A DNA stretch of 64,000 bases from Cytophagales bacterium UBA2561 (GTDB lineage: Bacteria; Bacteroidota; Bacteroidia; Cytophagales; Thermoflexibacteraceae): assembly GCA_002340355.1 (NCBI GenBank), contig DDLX01000028.1, positions 62,001-126,000 on the forward strand. Reading direction: 5' to 3'. The translations under genes were made by a program, and so were the position numbers. The notes under the pieces were generated by a model. That model saw only the letters and a program-made list of their open reading frames with translations, did not search any database and was not told the DNA's origin. This document shows positions 1-8,098 of the stretch, in pieces. Position 1 is the stretch's first letter, and each line of letters starts with the position of its first letter.

Positions 1-265
1 TTTTTTTAATCTTAAATTCTATTTCACCTTGGTAGTTTCCGCCTGTTGATTCTTGAGCAAAGAGCCGAATTGTTTTTTGGATGCTGACTTGATAATTTAC
101 GTTTGTTATTTTCTGAAATATTCTTTCCAATCCATAAAAATTGCCTGATTTTAATGTAATGGTTTCATTTTCAGTTTTTTCTAAGATTGATGACTGAGCT
201 AATATTCCACTGAGAATATTAATAAAGAATCCAATTGTTAGTACAGAAAGGTGTAAAAATTTCAT
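1..265 (-). CDS. Secreted or exported protein, N-terminal part only (cut by window edge)
   Basis: Read leftward from an ATG at 263-265 there is an open frame of 88 codons with no stop before the window edge, so the gene continues outside. The first ~23 residues form a signal peptide (MKFLHLSVLTIG, then FFINILSGILAQ) ending in an Ala-Gln-Ser junction typical of Bacteroidota exported proteins. The mature start reads QSSILEKTENETITLKSGNF and is polar. No known domain can be recognised in the 65 or so mature residues that are visible. The gene is divergent from the pair that starts at 407. Confidence 0.7.
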   Translation of the reverse strand, partial: MKFLHLSVLTIGFFINILSGILAQSSILEKTENETITLKSGNFYGLERIFQKITNVNYQVSIQKTIRLFAQESTGGNYQGEIEFKIKK

Positions 266-394
266 ATTTTTTTTGTATTTTGGAAATGGATTATTCTCTT
301 TGTAATAGCAAAGAGTCGTGAGTTGATGAACAAGTTGCAGAGAAATTTGTCAAGAAAATGTTAAAGCTAATTTATTAACAATTTATTTAATATC

Positions 395-400
395 AGGAGA
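395..400 (+). promoter_or_regulatory. Ribosome binding site AGGAGA deciding the start at 407
   Basis: AGGAGA directly abuts an ATG at 401 but lies six bases before an in-frame ATG at 407. Normal Shine-Dalgarno spacing favours 407. Clear sites of this kind are rare in this window. Confidence 0.5.
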
Positions 401-406
401 ATGCGT

Positions 407-808
407 ATGGAAGTTTTACGGGAAAATGAATTTAATCAATTAGTTTGGGAAGCTCCATACCAATTGATGACTCTTCGACGATTTGATGTACTTGATATGA
501 CAGACGAGTTATATCAGCAGGAAGCCTTATTTTTAGCTGACATGGTTGAAAAATATAAACCATATGGTATTTTAATGGATCATCGTAAATTTTCTTATCC
601 TATTATTCCAAGTCTTCAAGAGTGGCTCAATAAAAATATTTTTCCTCGTTTATTAGCTAGTGGTTTTTATAAGGGAGCATTCTTAATTAGTGCTGATTTT
701 TTTACTCAGGTTTCTGTAGAACAAACTTTATCTGAAAAAGAAGGACAAAAGTTTTCGATTCGTTATTTCGATGATGAAACTACTGCACGACAATGGCTTT
801 TCGCATAA
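407..808 (+). CDS. SpoIIAA/STAS-like small protein, copy 1
   Basis: This is a cytoplasmic protein of 133 residues (135 if the ATG at 401 is used) with no signal peptide. Its layout resembles the SpoIIAA-like/STAS fold: an N-terminal strand region, a helix (ALFLADMVEKY), a strand and turn with GILMDHRKF, a helix around LQEWLNKNIFPRL, a strand GAFLISADFF and a terminal helix ending in ARQWL. The D-x-R turn, the G-A-x-x-x-S-x-D strand and the A-x-x-W-L end are the visible family-like features. It is a clear paralogue of the next gene, which starts 33 bp downstream, so the two are probably co-transcribed. Small STAS-like proteins often act as regulatory partners, but no partner kinase or phosphatase lies beside it, so the role is unknown. 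Confidence 0.65.
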   Translation: MEVLRENEFNQLVWEAPYQLMTLRRFDVLDMTDELYQQEALFLADMVEKYKPYGILMDHRKFSYPIIPSLQEWLNKNIFPRLLASGFYKGAFLISADFFTQVSVEQTLSEKEGQKFSIRYFDDETTARQWLFA

Positions 809-840
809 ATTTATTTTTTTTATAATCTTAATTAAAATTG

Positions 841-1242
841 ATGAAAGTTATTCGAACGAATCCACTGAATACCATTACTTGGCATGAAGAGACCAAAATT
901 ATGGAGTTCGAACGTTTTGTGACCTATGATTTAGATGATGATATGTACAAAACAGAGGCACTTACTATACTAAAATTAGCAGAAGATTATCGTCCTCTAG
1001 GCATTCTGACGGATAATCGTAATTTTAATTATACCATTGTGCCTGATTTACAGCATTGGATTGCGACTACTATTTTGCCTCGTTATCTGAGTATAGGGGT
1101 ACAAAAAGGAGCATTAGTAGTAAGTTCAGATTTTTTTACTCAAGTTTCGATTCAGCAAACTTTGGAAGAAGATATTGCTACGAAATTCCAAATTAGATAT
1201 TTTGATAATCGAGAAGAGGCATATACATGGTTAATAACCTAA
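841..1242 (+). CDS. SpoIIAA/STAS-like small protein, copy 2
   Basis: This 133-residue protein is the tandem paralogue of the preceding gene. The two share the order RF...D..D..Y..EAL, Y.P.GIL.D.R.F.Y.I.P.LQ.W, I.PR.L..G..KGA, S.DFFTQVS..QTL and F.IRYFD...A..WL. An in-frame TTG at 838 precedes the ATG at 841; the ATG is the better start because it reads MKVIRTNPLN, parallel to MEVLRENEFN in copy 1. The conserved blocks are those expected for a SpoIIAA-like/STAS fold, while the surface helices differ. This suggests duplication followed by specialisation, perhaps as a heterodimer. Function is unknown. Confidence 0.65.
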   Translation: MKVIRTNPLNTITWHEETKIMEFERFVTYDLDDDMYKTEALTILKLAEDYRPLGILTDNRNFNYTIVPDLQHWIATTILPRYLSIGVQKGALVVSSDFFTQVSIQQTLEEDIATKFQIRYFDNREEAYTWLIT

Positions 1243-1300
1243 ATGTAATCAAGAAGCTATAGCCCGAAAATTGCACTACATTTACCTAAACGAATAAATT

Positions 1301-1804
1301 ATGAAACATTCCTATCGGATTAATAAACGGAAACTTTTCCGAAATTTCGCTTGGATTTTGGTTTTGCCTTGGTTGGCAGGATGTGAAACTGACCCAAAAC
1401 CGACGATTAATCAGCTTTTAACAGGGCGTAGTGCGGAAGGGAAAGCATGGCATTTGCAAACAGTTTTAGTGAATGGGCAATCGGAAGAAGACCCTTGTGA
1501 ACAAGATGACCTCTATATTTTTAAACGAGATGAATCACTAGAACATCGAGGAGGGACAGTAACCGTTAAGCCTCAATTTTTGAAGTGTTTTCTTGGTGAA
1601 GAAGATGCCGAATTAGATTGGTTTTATGGTGGGTCAGATGATAGAAATGTTTATGTTAAAATTTTTGAAGATGGAATATTACAAATTGTTCAATATGAAA
1701 TTACTAAAATCAATCAAAATCATTTAGAACTAACCCGTACTTATGAATTTCCTTATGGTGATAAGGTTGAAATTACCAATATGAAATTTCAATATCGTCC
1801 TTAA
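1301..1804 (+). CDS. Lipocalin-like outer-envelope lipoprotein
   Basis: The product has 167 residues and starts with a long positively charged n-region (MKHSYRINKRKLFRN), a hydrophobic core and the lipobox LAGC near residue 28, so it should be lipidated and exported. The mature part carries the pattern W-x-L-x-x-V, a PCEQDD turn, Y-x-F and a C-terminal strand ending in TRTYEF. This is typical of the small lipocalin-like beta-barrel lipoproteins common in Bacteroidota. Two further Cys residues (in EDPCEQDD and in LKCFLGEE) could pair in the periplasm. It is followed after 19 bp by a beta-barrel membrane protein on the same strand, so the two may be one transcript. Ligand and role are unknown. 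Confidence 0.65.
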   Translation: MKHSYRINKRKLFRNFAWILVLPWLAGCETDPKPTINQLLTGRSAEGKAWHLQTVLVNGQSEEDPCEQDDLYIFKRDESLEHRGGTVTVKPQFLKCFLGEEDAELDWFYGGSDDRNVYVKIFEDGILQIVQYEITKINQNHLELTRTYEFPYGDKVEITNMKFQYRP

Positions 1805-1823
1805 TTCAAAATGATTGTCAATT

Positions 1824-2612
1824 ATGAAAAATACTAAATATCAATATAGTAGCATTTTATGTTTCAGCTTTTTGTTGCTTGTTTCAGCTTCAACTTATGG
1901 ACAATTTAATACCCGATTTGCCCTAGAGTTATCCGCAGGGATTGCTCAACCATTAGCTTTTGATAAGCAGATTGATCCTGATGGTATTCCGTATATGTAT
2001 CAAAATTTTGAATTAGGACATAATCTTAATGCAGGTATTTATTACCGTTTGAACCGCCGAATGTCTATCGGTTTAACCGTATCACAAAGTTTACATTGGG
2101 ATTGGAAAAGTCCGATCGCCCTAGAGGAGCGTCACAGCGCATTTAAGAAGGAATTTGCTTATGCTGGTTTTGAATCTTTCTTTCAGGTGATTGAAACAGG
2201 AACGAAATTCCGTTATGAAATTGCGCCTGATTCCCGAATTAGTCCCTTTTTAATTGGTGGTGTGTCAGCATATACTTATTCAGGTGAAACTCCACCTAAG
2301 ATTGATATCATTGATCATGACCCTGTAGCCGAGTTTGCGGAACGGGATTTTGAAGGGGGAAATGAGTATATTTCCGAAATCAAAACTGTTCTACGAACCA
2401 ATGCGGTTTTGATAAAATCTACCACACAGGTTGGATTTAATGGAGGAGCGGGAATTGATTTTGCCTTGTCAAATTATTTTTCTATTATTTTGCAAGCCAA
2501 TTATCATCATCTTTATACCCATCGAGACAAAAAATTAAGACTCGAAACTCAGTTTTTGACCACTAATTTGGGCTTGCGAATGAATGTCTTTAAGAAACGT
2601 TCCATTTTATAA
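1824..2612 (+). CDS. Outer membrane beta-barrel protein
   Basis: The ATG at 1824 is preferred to a TTG at 1815 because it starts a normal signal peptide, MKNTKYQYSSILCFSFLLLV, with likely cleavage after ASTYG before QFNTRF. The 262-residue precursor is rich in alternating strands with aromatic ends (ALELSAGIAQPL, LNAGIYYRLNRRMSIGLTVS, FLIGGVSAYTYSGE, VGFNGGAGIDFALSNYFSI). The last strand is NLGLRMNV followed by a short FKKRSIL tail. This is the pattern of PorT/OmpA-type transmembrane barrels of Bacteroidota. It is probably co-transcribed with the upstream lipoprotein. No specific substrate can be inferred. Confidence 0.7.
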   Translation: MKNTKYQYSSILCFSFLLLVSASTYGQFNTRFALELSAGIAQPLAFDKQIDPDGIPYMYQNFELGHNLNAGIYYRLNRRMSIGLTVSQSLHWDWKSPIALEERHSAFKKEFAYAGFESFFQVIETGTKFRYEIAPDSRISPFLIGGVSAYTYSGETPPKIDIIDHDPVAEFAERDFEGGNEYISEIKTVLRTNAVLIKSTTQVGFNGGAGIDFALSNYFSIILQANYHHLYTHRDKKLRLETQFLTTNLGLRMNVFKKRSIL

Positions 2613-2625
2613 TATTTTTCACTTT

Positions 2626-2658
2626 AAACCTATAAGATTGTTACAGTTTTATAGGTTT
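2626..2658 (+). terminator. Hairpin terminator after the beta-barrel gene
   Basis: A perfect 10-bp stem (2626-2635 AAACCTATAA with 2649-2658 TTATAGGTTT) is followed by CTTTTTA. It lies 14 bp after the stop of the barrel gene and 40 bp before the next start. Confidence 0.75.
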
Positions 2659-2698
2659 CTTTTTAGAGAAACAAACCCACCAAAAAACGGAATAGACT

Positions 2699-4558
2699 AT
2701 GAAAAAAATACTTTTTTGCTTACTGTTCTTGGGAAATTATACCCTCTGGGCATTTCCTAATAAGTTTTTGAATGATTCTTTTTTTTCGGAAGATTCATTA
2801 GAAATTTCCAACTCTCCTCAATTGGTTGGACAACTCAAACGACAAGGACATTATGTTATGTCAGTTGCTATTAATAAATATAGTATTCAGTATGCAACTG
2901 GTGGAGTGGACAATAATATTATTATTTGGGATGCTTCTGATCGTAGTTTTGTCAATATTTTGAAAGGACACAAATCACCAGTTTTGACACTTGATTTTAG
3001 TCCTGATAGTCGATTTTTAGCTTCAGGAAGTAAGGATAATTCAATTCGTTATTGGGATATTCTGAGTGCAGAAACCAAGTTTAAGTTAGATGGACATGAT
3101 GGCAGTATTTCTGAAGTTAAATTTAGTCCTGATGGTTATAAATTGGCTTCGGCGAGTGCTGATCGTACCATTAAAATTTGGGATTTAGATGAACAAGCTT
3201 GTTTAGTAACGATTGGAGGATATAATGAGGCGATTACGGATATTGCATTTAGTCCTGATGGTCAATATATTGCAGCCGTTTCAGCCGATAAATCATTGCG
3301 AATTTTTGGGGCAGAAAGTGGAGAAAAGATAGCTGTTATTAAAAATGCCCATAAACAATATGCACGGCGCGTTACTTTTAGTCCGAATGGGAAAATGATT
3401 GCTTCGGCAGGTGATGGAGGAAATATAAAGGTTTGGAACTTAGAAAATTTACAAGATGAAGAAACTTTGCCAGAATATACGGTCAAAGCACATACAGGTT
3501 GGATTCAGAGTTTGGAATATGCTTCTAATGGAAAATTTTTGGTTTCGGGTGGACATGATGGGAAAATTAAAATTTGGGATGTCCAAAATGATGAACCTGA
3601 GTTGTCAGACAGAACGTTTGAATTACCGAAAAATACCCATCGAAATATTATTTATGATTTAGCATTTAGTTATGATGGAAAAACTTTAATTTCTGCCGAA
3701 TATAAAAATTATGCAGAAGTTTGGGACTTAGCCCATTTGGAAGTTGAACCTCTGAAAATTGAGCGTGTTTTGGCACAAAGTCGAGGTGGAACAAGTGATA
3801 CGGATGAAGACAATGAGGATTTTGATTTGGCTGGATTTGATCCTACGGTTTCAGGCAAAAATTATTTATTGGTGATTGGTGTAGATAAATATACTAAATG
3901 GAATAAATTACATAATGCCGTAAAGGATGCAAAAGATGTGAAAACGATGCTTCAAAAAAAATATGGTTTTCAAGCCTCTGAGACTGTTGAGCTTTATGAT
4001 AATGCCGTCACTAAAAAAAATCTTTATCGAACCTTTGAAGATTTGATGGATAAAATATCAGGGAAGGATAATTTAGTAATTTATTATTCGGGGCATGGTG
4101 AGTATAATGCTCGATTCAAACAGGGCTTTTGGGTGCCGTATGATGCTGATACAGATAACCGAGCAACATATTTTTCGAATACTGAATTATTAGATTTTTT
4201 AGGTGAAATGCACGCTCAACATATTTTCTTAGTAGCAGATGCCTGTTTTTCAGGAGCTTTATTTTCAACTCGTTATAAACAAACTCGTAATCAAGCTGTT
4301 ACAGACCATTCTCGTTGGGGATTGACTTCTGGAAATAAAGAAGAAGTATCAGATGGTTTACCTAATCAAAACAGCCCATTTGCCAAAATATTGCTCAAAA
4401 AATTAAATGAAAATCAAGGCGATTTGCCTGTTTCAGAACTGATTTTGCATGTAATGAGTACGGTTAAAAAAGATAATAGTATAAATCAAGAACCGCTTGG
4501 AGAGCCACTTCGGTTAGTGGGGCATGAAAGTGGCGAGTTTGTGTTTAAGAAGAAGTAA
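2699..4558 (+). CDS. Exported WD40 propeller fused to a caspase-like peptidase (C14 family)
   Basis: The protein has 619 residues. A signal peptide (MKKILFCLLFLGNYTLWA) is followed by seven WD40 repeats, roughly residues 50-355, ending in IIIWD, IRYWD, IKIWD, LRIFG, IKVWN, IKIWD and AEVWD. That number is enough for one closed propeller. An acidic linker (about 360-385) leads to a caspase-fold domain (about 390-610). The catalytic His is H466 in YYSGHGE and the catalytic Cys is C516 in ADACFSG. Both dyad residues are present, so it is predicted active. Bacterial orthocaspases with WD repeats are known, but the function of this one is not; the export signal places it in the periplasm or outside. 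It is flanked by hairpin terminators, so it is probably monocistronic. A protein-interaction or stress-response role is inference only. Confidence 0.85.
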   Translation: MKKILFCLLFLGNYTLWAFPNKFLNDSFFSEDSLEISNSPQLVGQLKRQGHYVMSVAINKYSIQYATGGVDNNIIIWDASDRSFVNILKGHKSPVLTLDFSPDSRFLASGSKDNSIRYWDILSAETKFKLDGHDGSISEVKFSPDGYKLASASADRTIKIWDLDEQACLVTIGGYNEAITDIAFSPDGQYIAAVSADKSLRIFGAESGEKIAVIKNAHKQYARRVTFSPNGKMIASAGDGGNIKVWNLENLQDEETLPEYTVKAHTGWIQSLEYASNGKFLVSGGHDGKIKIWDVQNDEPELSDRTFELPKNTHRNIIYDLAFSYDGKTLISAEYKNYAEVWDLAHLEVEPLKIERVLAQSRGGTSDTDEDNEDFDLAGFDPTVSGKNYLLVIGVDKYTKWNKLHNAVKDAKDVKTMLQKKYGFQASETVELYDNAVTKKNLYRTFEDLMDKISGKDNLVIYYSGHGEYNARFKQGFWVPYDADTDNRATYFSNTELLDFLGEMHAQHIFLVADACFSGALFSTRYKQTRNQAVTDHSRWGLTSGNKEEVSDGLPNQNSPFAKILLKKLNENQGDLPVSELILHVMSTVKKDNSINQEPLGEPLRLVGHESGEFVFKKK

Positions 4559-4572
4559 AAACGAAGAAATAG

Positions 4573-4617
4573 AGTTGTGGCATAACTTATCCTTATACTT
4601 AGAGTATTGCCACAACT
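4573..4617 (+). terminator. Hairpin after the caspase gene
   Basis: A perfect 10-bp stem (4573-4582 AGTTGTGGCA with 4608-4617 TGCCACAACT) encloses a 25-nt loop that can pair further. The downstream T-run is weak, so it could be a terminator or a leader structure for the ChaN-like gene. Confidence 0.45.
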
Positions 4618-4666
4618 AAAGTTTTCTAAATGCCTAATTATCAACTATAAATATTGTTATCTGAAG

Positions 4667-5554
4667 ATGAATCTACAACTATTCTTACCTTTTGTCATTT
4701 TAATTTCATGTGCCATGACCTTACATTCTGATAAGCCTGCATATTTGCTTTATAATAAAAATGGAAAGCAGGTTGAATATCATAAAATGCTTCAAAAGTT
4801 ACAACAGGCAGATATTATTTTGTTTGGTGAGTATCATAATAATCCCATGTCGCATTGGCTACAACTGCAAGTAACCAAAGATCTTTTTACAGAAAAAAAA
4901 GAAAATTTAGTTCTTGGAGGAGAGATGTTTGAGTCTGATAACCAACTCATTATTGATGAATACCTAAATCATTGGGTTAAAGAACGAAACTTTGAAAGTG
5001 AATGTCGTTTATGGGATAATTACCAAACTGATTATAAGCCCTTGATGGAATTTGCCAAAACGAATCAATTGGCTTTCATTGCTACTAATATTCCTCGTCG
5101 CTATGCTTCGGTAGTAGCTTCAAAAGGGTTAGAAAAACTTGAAACCTTACCTCAGAAAGCACAAAAATTAATTGCTCCCCTGCCAATTCCTTTTGATGGA
5201 GATCTGCCTGCCTACCAGAAAATGATAAAGATGATGGCACACGGACACGGTGGGCAAAGAACGGGAATGAACGCTGAAAATTTTGCTAAAGCTCAAGCAA
5301 TCAAAGACGCTACAATGGCGCATTTTATTGTTAAAAACTATCAGAAAAATGATATTTTTTTACACTTTAATGGAGCTTATCATTCGGATAATTTCGAAGG
5401 AATTGCTTGGTATCTAAAAAATTATGCGCCAAAACTAAAAGTAGTGACAATTTCAACGGTTGAGCAAGAAAATATCCAAAAACTGGATTCAGAAACCATT
5501 AATCAAGCTGATTTTATTATTTGTGTCCCTGCGGACATGACTAAAACGTATTAA
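4667..5554 (+). CDS. ChaN/DUF399-type lipoprotein (Tiki-like haem-binding fold)
   Basis: The ATG at 4667 gives MNLQLFLPFVILISCAMTLH with a lipobox LISC at residue 15; a TTG frame opens 60 bp earlier but spoils the signal peptide. The 295-residue product carries the family signature GEYHNNPMSHW near residue 55, then GGEMFESDN and D-x-x-x-L-x-x-H blocks, and ends with a strand reading IICVP. In the ChaN family (known structure from Campylobacter) lipoproteins of this fold bind haem and are linked to iron uptake. In the wider Tiki superfamily the Glu-His motif binds metal. No haem transporter genes are adjacent. It starts 23 bp before the next gene's upstream gap and is probably co-transcribed with it. 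Confidence 0.75.
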   Translation: MNLQLFLPFVILISCAMTLHSDKPAYLLYNKNGKQVEYHKMLQKLQQADIILFGEYHNNPMSHWLQLQVTKDLFTEKKENLVLGGEMFESDNQLIIDEYLNHWVKERNFESECRLWDNYQTDYKPLMEFAKTNQLAFIATNIPRRYASVVASKGLEKLETLPQKAQKLIAPLPIPFDGDLPAYQKMIKMMAHGHGGQRTGMNAENFAKAQAIKDATMAHFIVKNYQKNDIFLHFNGAYHSDNFEGIAWYLKNYAPKLKVVTISTVEQENIQKLDSETINQADFIICVPADMTKTY

Positions 5555-5577
5555 CAAATAACGAATCTTAAAAATCA

Positions 5578-6570
5578 ATGAATTTCTTTTCAAAACTACG
5601 CTTATTTACTTTATTTATCTTTTTGTTTTTTCAAGGTTCATTTGCTTCAGCGTGGGGATTTTTCGGACACCAAAAAATTAGTCGATTAGCTGTTTTTTTG
5701 CTCCCTCCTGAAATGATCACATTCTATAAAACTCATATTCAATATATTACTGAAAATGCAGTAAATCCAGATAAACGCCGTTATGTGATGGCTCAAGAAG
5801 CTCCCCGTCATTATTTGGATTTAGATATTTATGGAGAAGAGGCTATTGATAGCTTGCCAAGATATTGGAAATCAGCCCTTGAAAAATATACTGAAGATAC
5901 CTTAATGGCGTATGGAATTGTGCCTTGGCAAATTCAATTTACAAAATATCAATTGACTAAAGCCTTTGAGAATCAGGATCTTGAAAATATCCTAAAACTT
6001 TCTGTTGATTTAGGACATTATATTGGAGATGGAAATGTTCCTCTTCATACTACATCTAACTATAATGGACAACTTACAGGACAACATGGGATTCATGGGC
6101 TTTGGGAGTCTCGTTTGCCTGAACTTTTTTCTGAAAATTATGACTTTTTCTTTGAACGAAGAGCCGAATATGAAGAAAATACACAGCTTAGAGCATGGAA
6201 AGCTTTACGTATTGCTAATCAAGCACTGGATTCAGTTTTCCGATTTGAGAGAGAAGTGACTGAACAACTTGGTGAACGGAAATATGGCTTTGGATTACGA
6301 AATGGATTTACGTTACGGGTTTATTCTCAAAATTTCTGTGAAAAATATCATCAAAAACTAAATGGACAAGTTGAACGGCAGATGCGTCATTCTATTAAAA
6401 TGATTGCTGATTTTTGGTTTACTTGTTGGGTAGATGCGGGGCAGCCTGATTTAGCCATTCTTTTAGATCGAAAAATGAGCGAAGAAGAACGCCAAAAACT
6501 ACTCTCGGAAGAACAAGAAACCTTGAAAAAAGCACCCCAAATTGCACCCCAACGTCCACATGAAAATTAA
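5578..6570 (+). CDS. Zinc-dependent phospholipase C / S1-P1 nuclease-fold enzyme
   Basis: The precursor has 330 residues. The signal peptide ends in FASA, so the mature protein would begin with Trp (WGFFGHQKIS). In this superfamily the N-terminal Trp itself is a zinc ligand, and here the predicted cleavage site places it exactly there. Further ligand motifs are GHQ, APRHYLDLD, DLGHYIGDGNVPLHT and the GIHGLWESRLPE block, which together match the trinuclear zinc site of phospholipase C/S1 nucleases. It therefore probably hydrolyses phosphodiesters (phospholipids or nucleic acids) in the periplasm or outside. The C-terminal tail from about residue 300 is charged and Gln/Pro-rich. It sits 23 bp after the ChaN-like gene and likely shares its transcript. 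Confidence 0.8.
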   Translation: MNFFSKLRLFTLFIFLFFQGSFASAWGFFGHQKISRLAVFLLPPEMITFYKTHIQYITENAVNPDKRRYVMAQEAPRHYLDLDIYGEEAIDSLPRYWKSALEKYTEDTLMAYGIVPWQIQFTKYQLTKAFENQDLENILKLSVDLGHYIGDGNVPLHTTSNYNGQLTGQHGIHGLWESRLPELFSENYDFFFERRAEYEENTQLRAWKALRIANQALDSVFRFEREVTEQLGERKYGFGLRNGFTLRVYSQNFCEKYHQKLNGQVERQMRHSIKMIADFWFTCWVDAGQPDLAILLDRKMSEEERQKLLSEEQETLKKAPQIAPQRPHEN

Positions 6571-6776
6571 GAAAAGAGGGTAGGATAGGAGTTATTTTTT
6601 TTATAAATTCTTTTAAAAAATTTTAAACAACCTCTAGTATCAATCTGTATATTCTCTAAATTATAATGCTTTTTTTACCTTTGGCTGTTTTGTTCAGCAG
6701 TATCATTTTTTTTTTAAATATCTTTTTGATACAAAAAACTGATTTTCAGATTTTTCTCACTAAAACCTCCAGAAAA

Positions 6777-7700
6777 TTGCAGTACTATTACGGAAGTGGA
6801 AAACTCTTGTTAAGCGGTGAATATTATGTCTTAGATGGTGCATCCGCTTTGGCACTCCCTACCAATTTTGGACAAGTTTTGAAAGTTACTTATTCTCCCT
6901 CAGAACACAAGGTGTTACATTGGAAAAGTTATGACAATAATGGAGAACTTTGGTTCGAAGCCGTTTTTGATATTGATACGTTCGAATGCCTCGATCGTTA
7001 TGTCTCTCAGAAATCATTGATTTTACAAAATATCTTACGTATGGCTCGTAAAATGGCTTCAGGATTTTTGAAAGGCAAAGAATATGTTTTGGTCGAAACT
7101 CATCTTGAATTTCCAAGACTCTGGGGACTAGGAACAAGCTCAACTTTGATTCATAATATTGCGAAATGGGCAGAAATCAATCCGTTTGAATTACTTTTTA
7201 AAACTATAGGTGGTTCTGGTTATGATGTGGCTTGTGCGGAATCCTTAGGACCAATTGTATATGAGAATGAAAACGGGAAGCCACAGACTCAAGTCGTAGC
7301 GTTTGAACCTGATTTTAGACACCAACTTTACTTTGTATATCTAGGGCAGAAACAAAGCTCTAAGGAAGGAATTGACTATTATCATTCGTTACAGTTAGAT
7401 AAAAAACAATTAGCTGAAAAATTGACCAATATTACTCATAAATTCTTAAAAACTAAAACGTTAGAGGAGTTTGAAAGTCTGGTAAGGGAACATGAAAATG
7501 TGATTGCGGAAAGCCTAAATATGGAGAGGGTAAAGATTAAACTTTTTGCGGATTATTGGGGAGAAGTAAAGTCTTTAGGGGCTTGGGGAGGCGACTTTGT
7601 TTTGGTGACTAGTGGGAAAAGTGCTAAAGAAACTAAAGCTTATTTTCGAGATAAAGGCTTTAATATTTTTATTCCTTATGAGGAAATGATTAAGAAATAA
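6777..7700 (+). CDS. GHMP-family small-molecule kinase-like protein
   Basis: The frame is open from an ATG at 6666, but the first 37 residues are a T-rich hydrophobic stretch unlike this cytosolic family. A TTG at 6777 gives MQYYYGSGKLLLSGEYYVLD, which fits the usual GHMP N-terminus, so I prefer it (308 residues). The nucleotide-binding GLGTSS loop (FPRLWGLGTSSTLI), the GSGYDVACAES block and a C-terminal glycine-rich GAWGGDFVLV segment are present. The family includes mevalonate, homoserine and galactokinases; the GYDVACA form is common in Bacteroidota proteins annotated only as GHMP kinase. The substrate cannot be told, and no mevalonate-pathway gene is adjacent. The gene appears monocistronic. 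Confidence 0.7.
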   Translation: MQYYYGSGKLLLSGEYYVLDGASALALPTNFGQVLKVTYSPSEHKVLHWKSYDNNGELWFEAVFDIDTFECLDRYVSQKSLILQNILRMARKMASGFLKGKEYVLVETHLEFPRLWGLGTSSTLIHNIAKWAEINPFELLFKTIGGSGYDVACAESLGPIVYENENGKPQTQVVAFEPDFRHQLYFVYLGQKQSSKEGIDYYHSLQLDKKQLAEKLTNITHKFLKTKTLEEFESLVREHENVIAESLNMERVKIKLFADYWGEVKSLGAWGGDFVLVTSGKSAKETKAYFRDKGFNIFIPYEEMIKK

Positions 7701-8098
7701 TTAAAATAAACATTTGGAAAAATGAGTATTTTTGTGTATTGCATGATTACTACTTCGTAATAAAGATAAAAATTTTGTTACATAAATACTTGTTTTTCTT
7801 GTTGATGGTACTTTAGTCTAGAGTATCTTTCTTTTTCAAAACTTGAATTTCCTCTTCTAATTTTGTGTTTTAAATGTCCGCAAGGTTTCCAGTTTCTTGC
7901 CCAATTTTGGATTAGATGTGCTAAATTGAATTAGCAGAACTAGTTATTATAAAATAAAACTTATTTATTAATTTGTCAATGTAATATAAACTTGATATAG
8001 AAACCCTTTTTAAGATAAAAAAACAATATAAGAGATGGTTATTAAGTGTATTTTCTTACTTTTATCAAAAATTTTTCCTAAACTTATTGATCCTACAA
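7701..8098. other. Intergenic region of ~400 bp
   Basis: The stretch is AT-rich. I see no intact gene or RNA. A possible decayed coding fragment on the minus strand at 7813-7908 is listed separately. Confidence 0.4.
7813..7908 (-). pseudogene. Possible 3' remnant of a decayed gene
   Basis: Read leftward, one frame gives SKIGQETGNLADI, a TAA, then NTKLEEEIQVLKKKDTLD and a stop. The composition is that of a real charged coiled-coil C-terminus, but it is broken by an in-frame TAA and has no start. It does not match the XRE coiled coils of this window. The call rests on composition alone and may be chance. Confidence 0.25.

Noticed and set aside
6666..6776. Membrane anchor at the N-terminus of the GHMP kinase-like protein
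   Set aside because: The hydrophobic 37 residues come from a T-rich intergenic stretch. The family normally starts at the position of the TTG at 6777.
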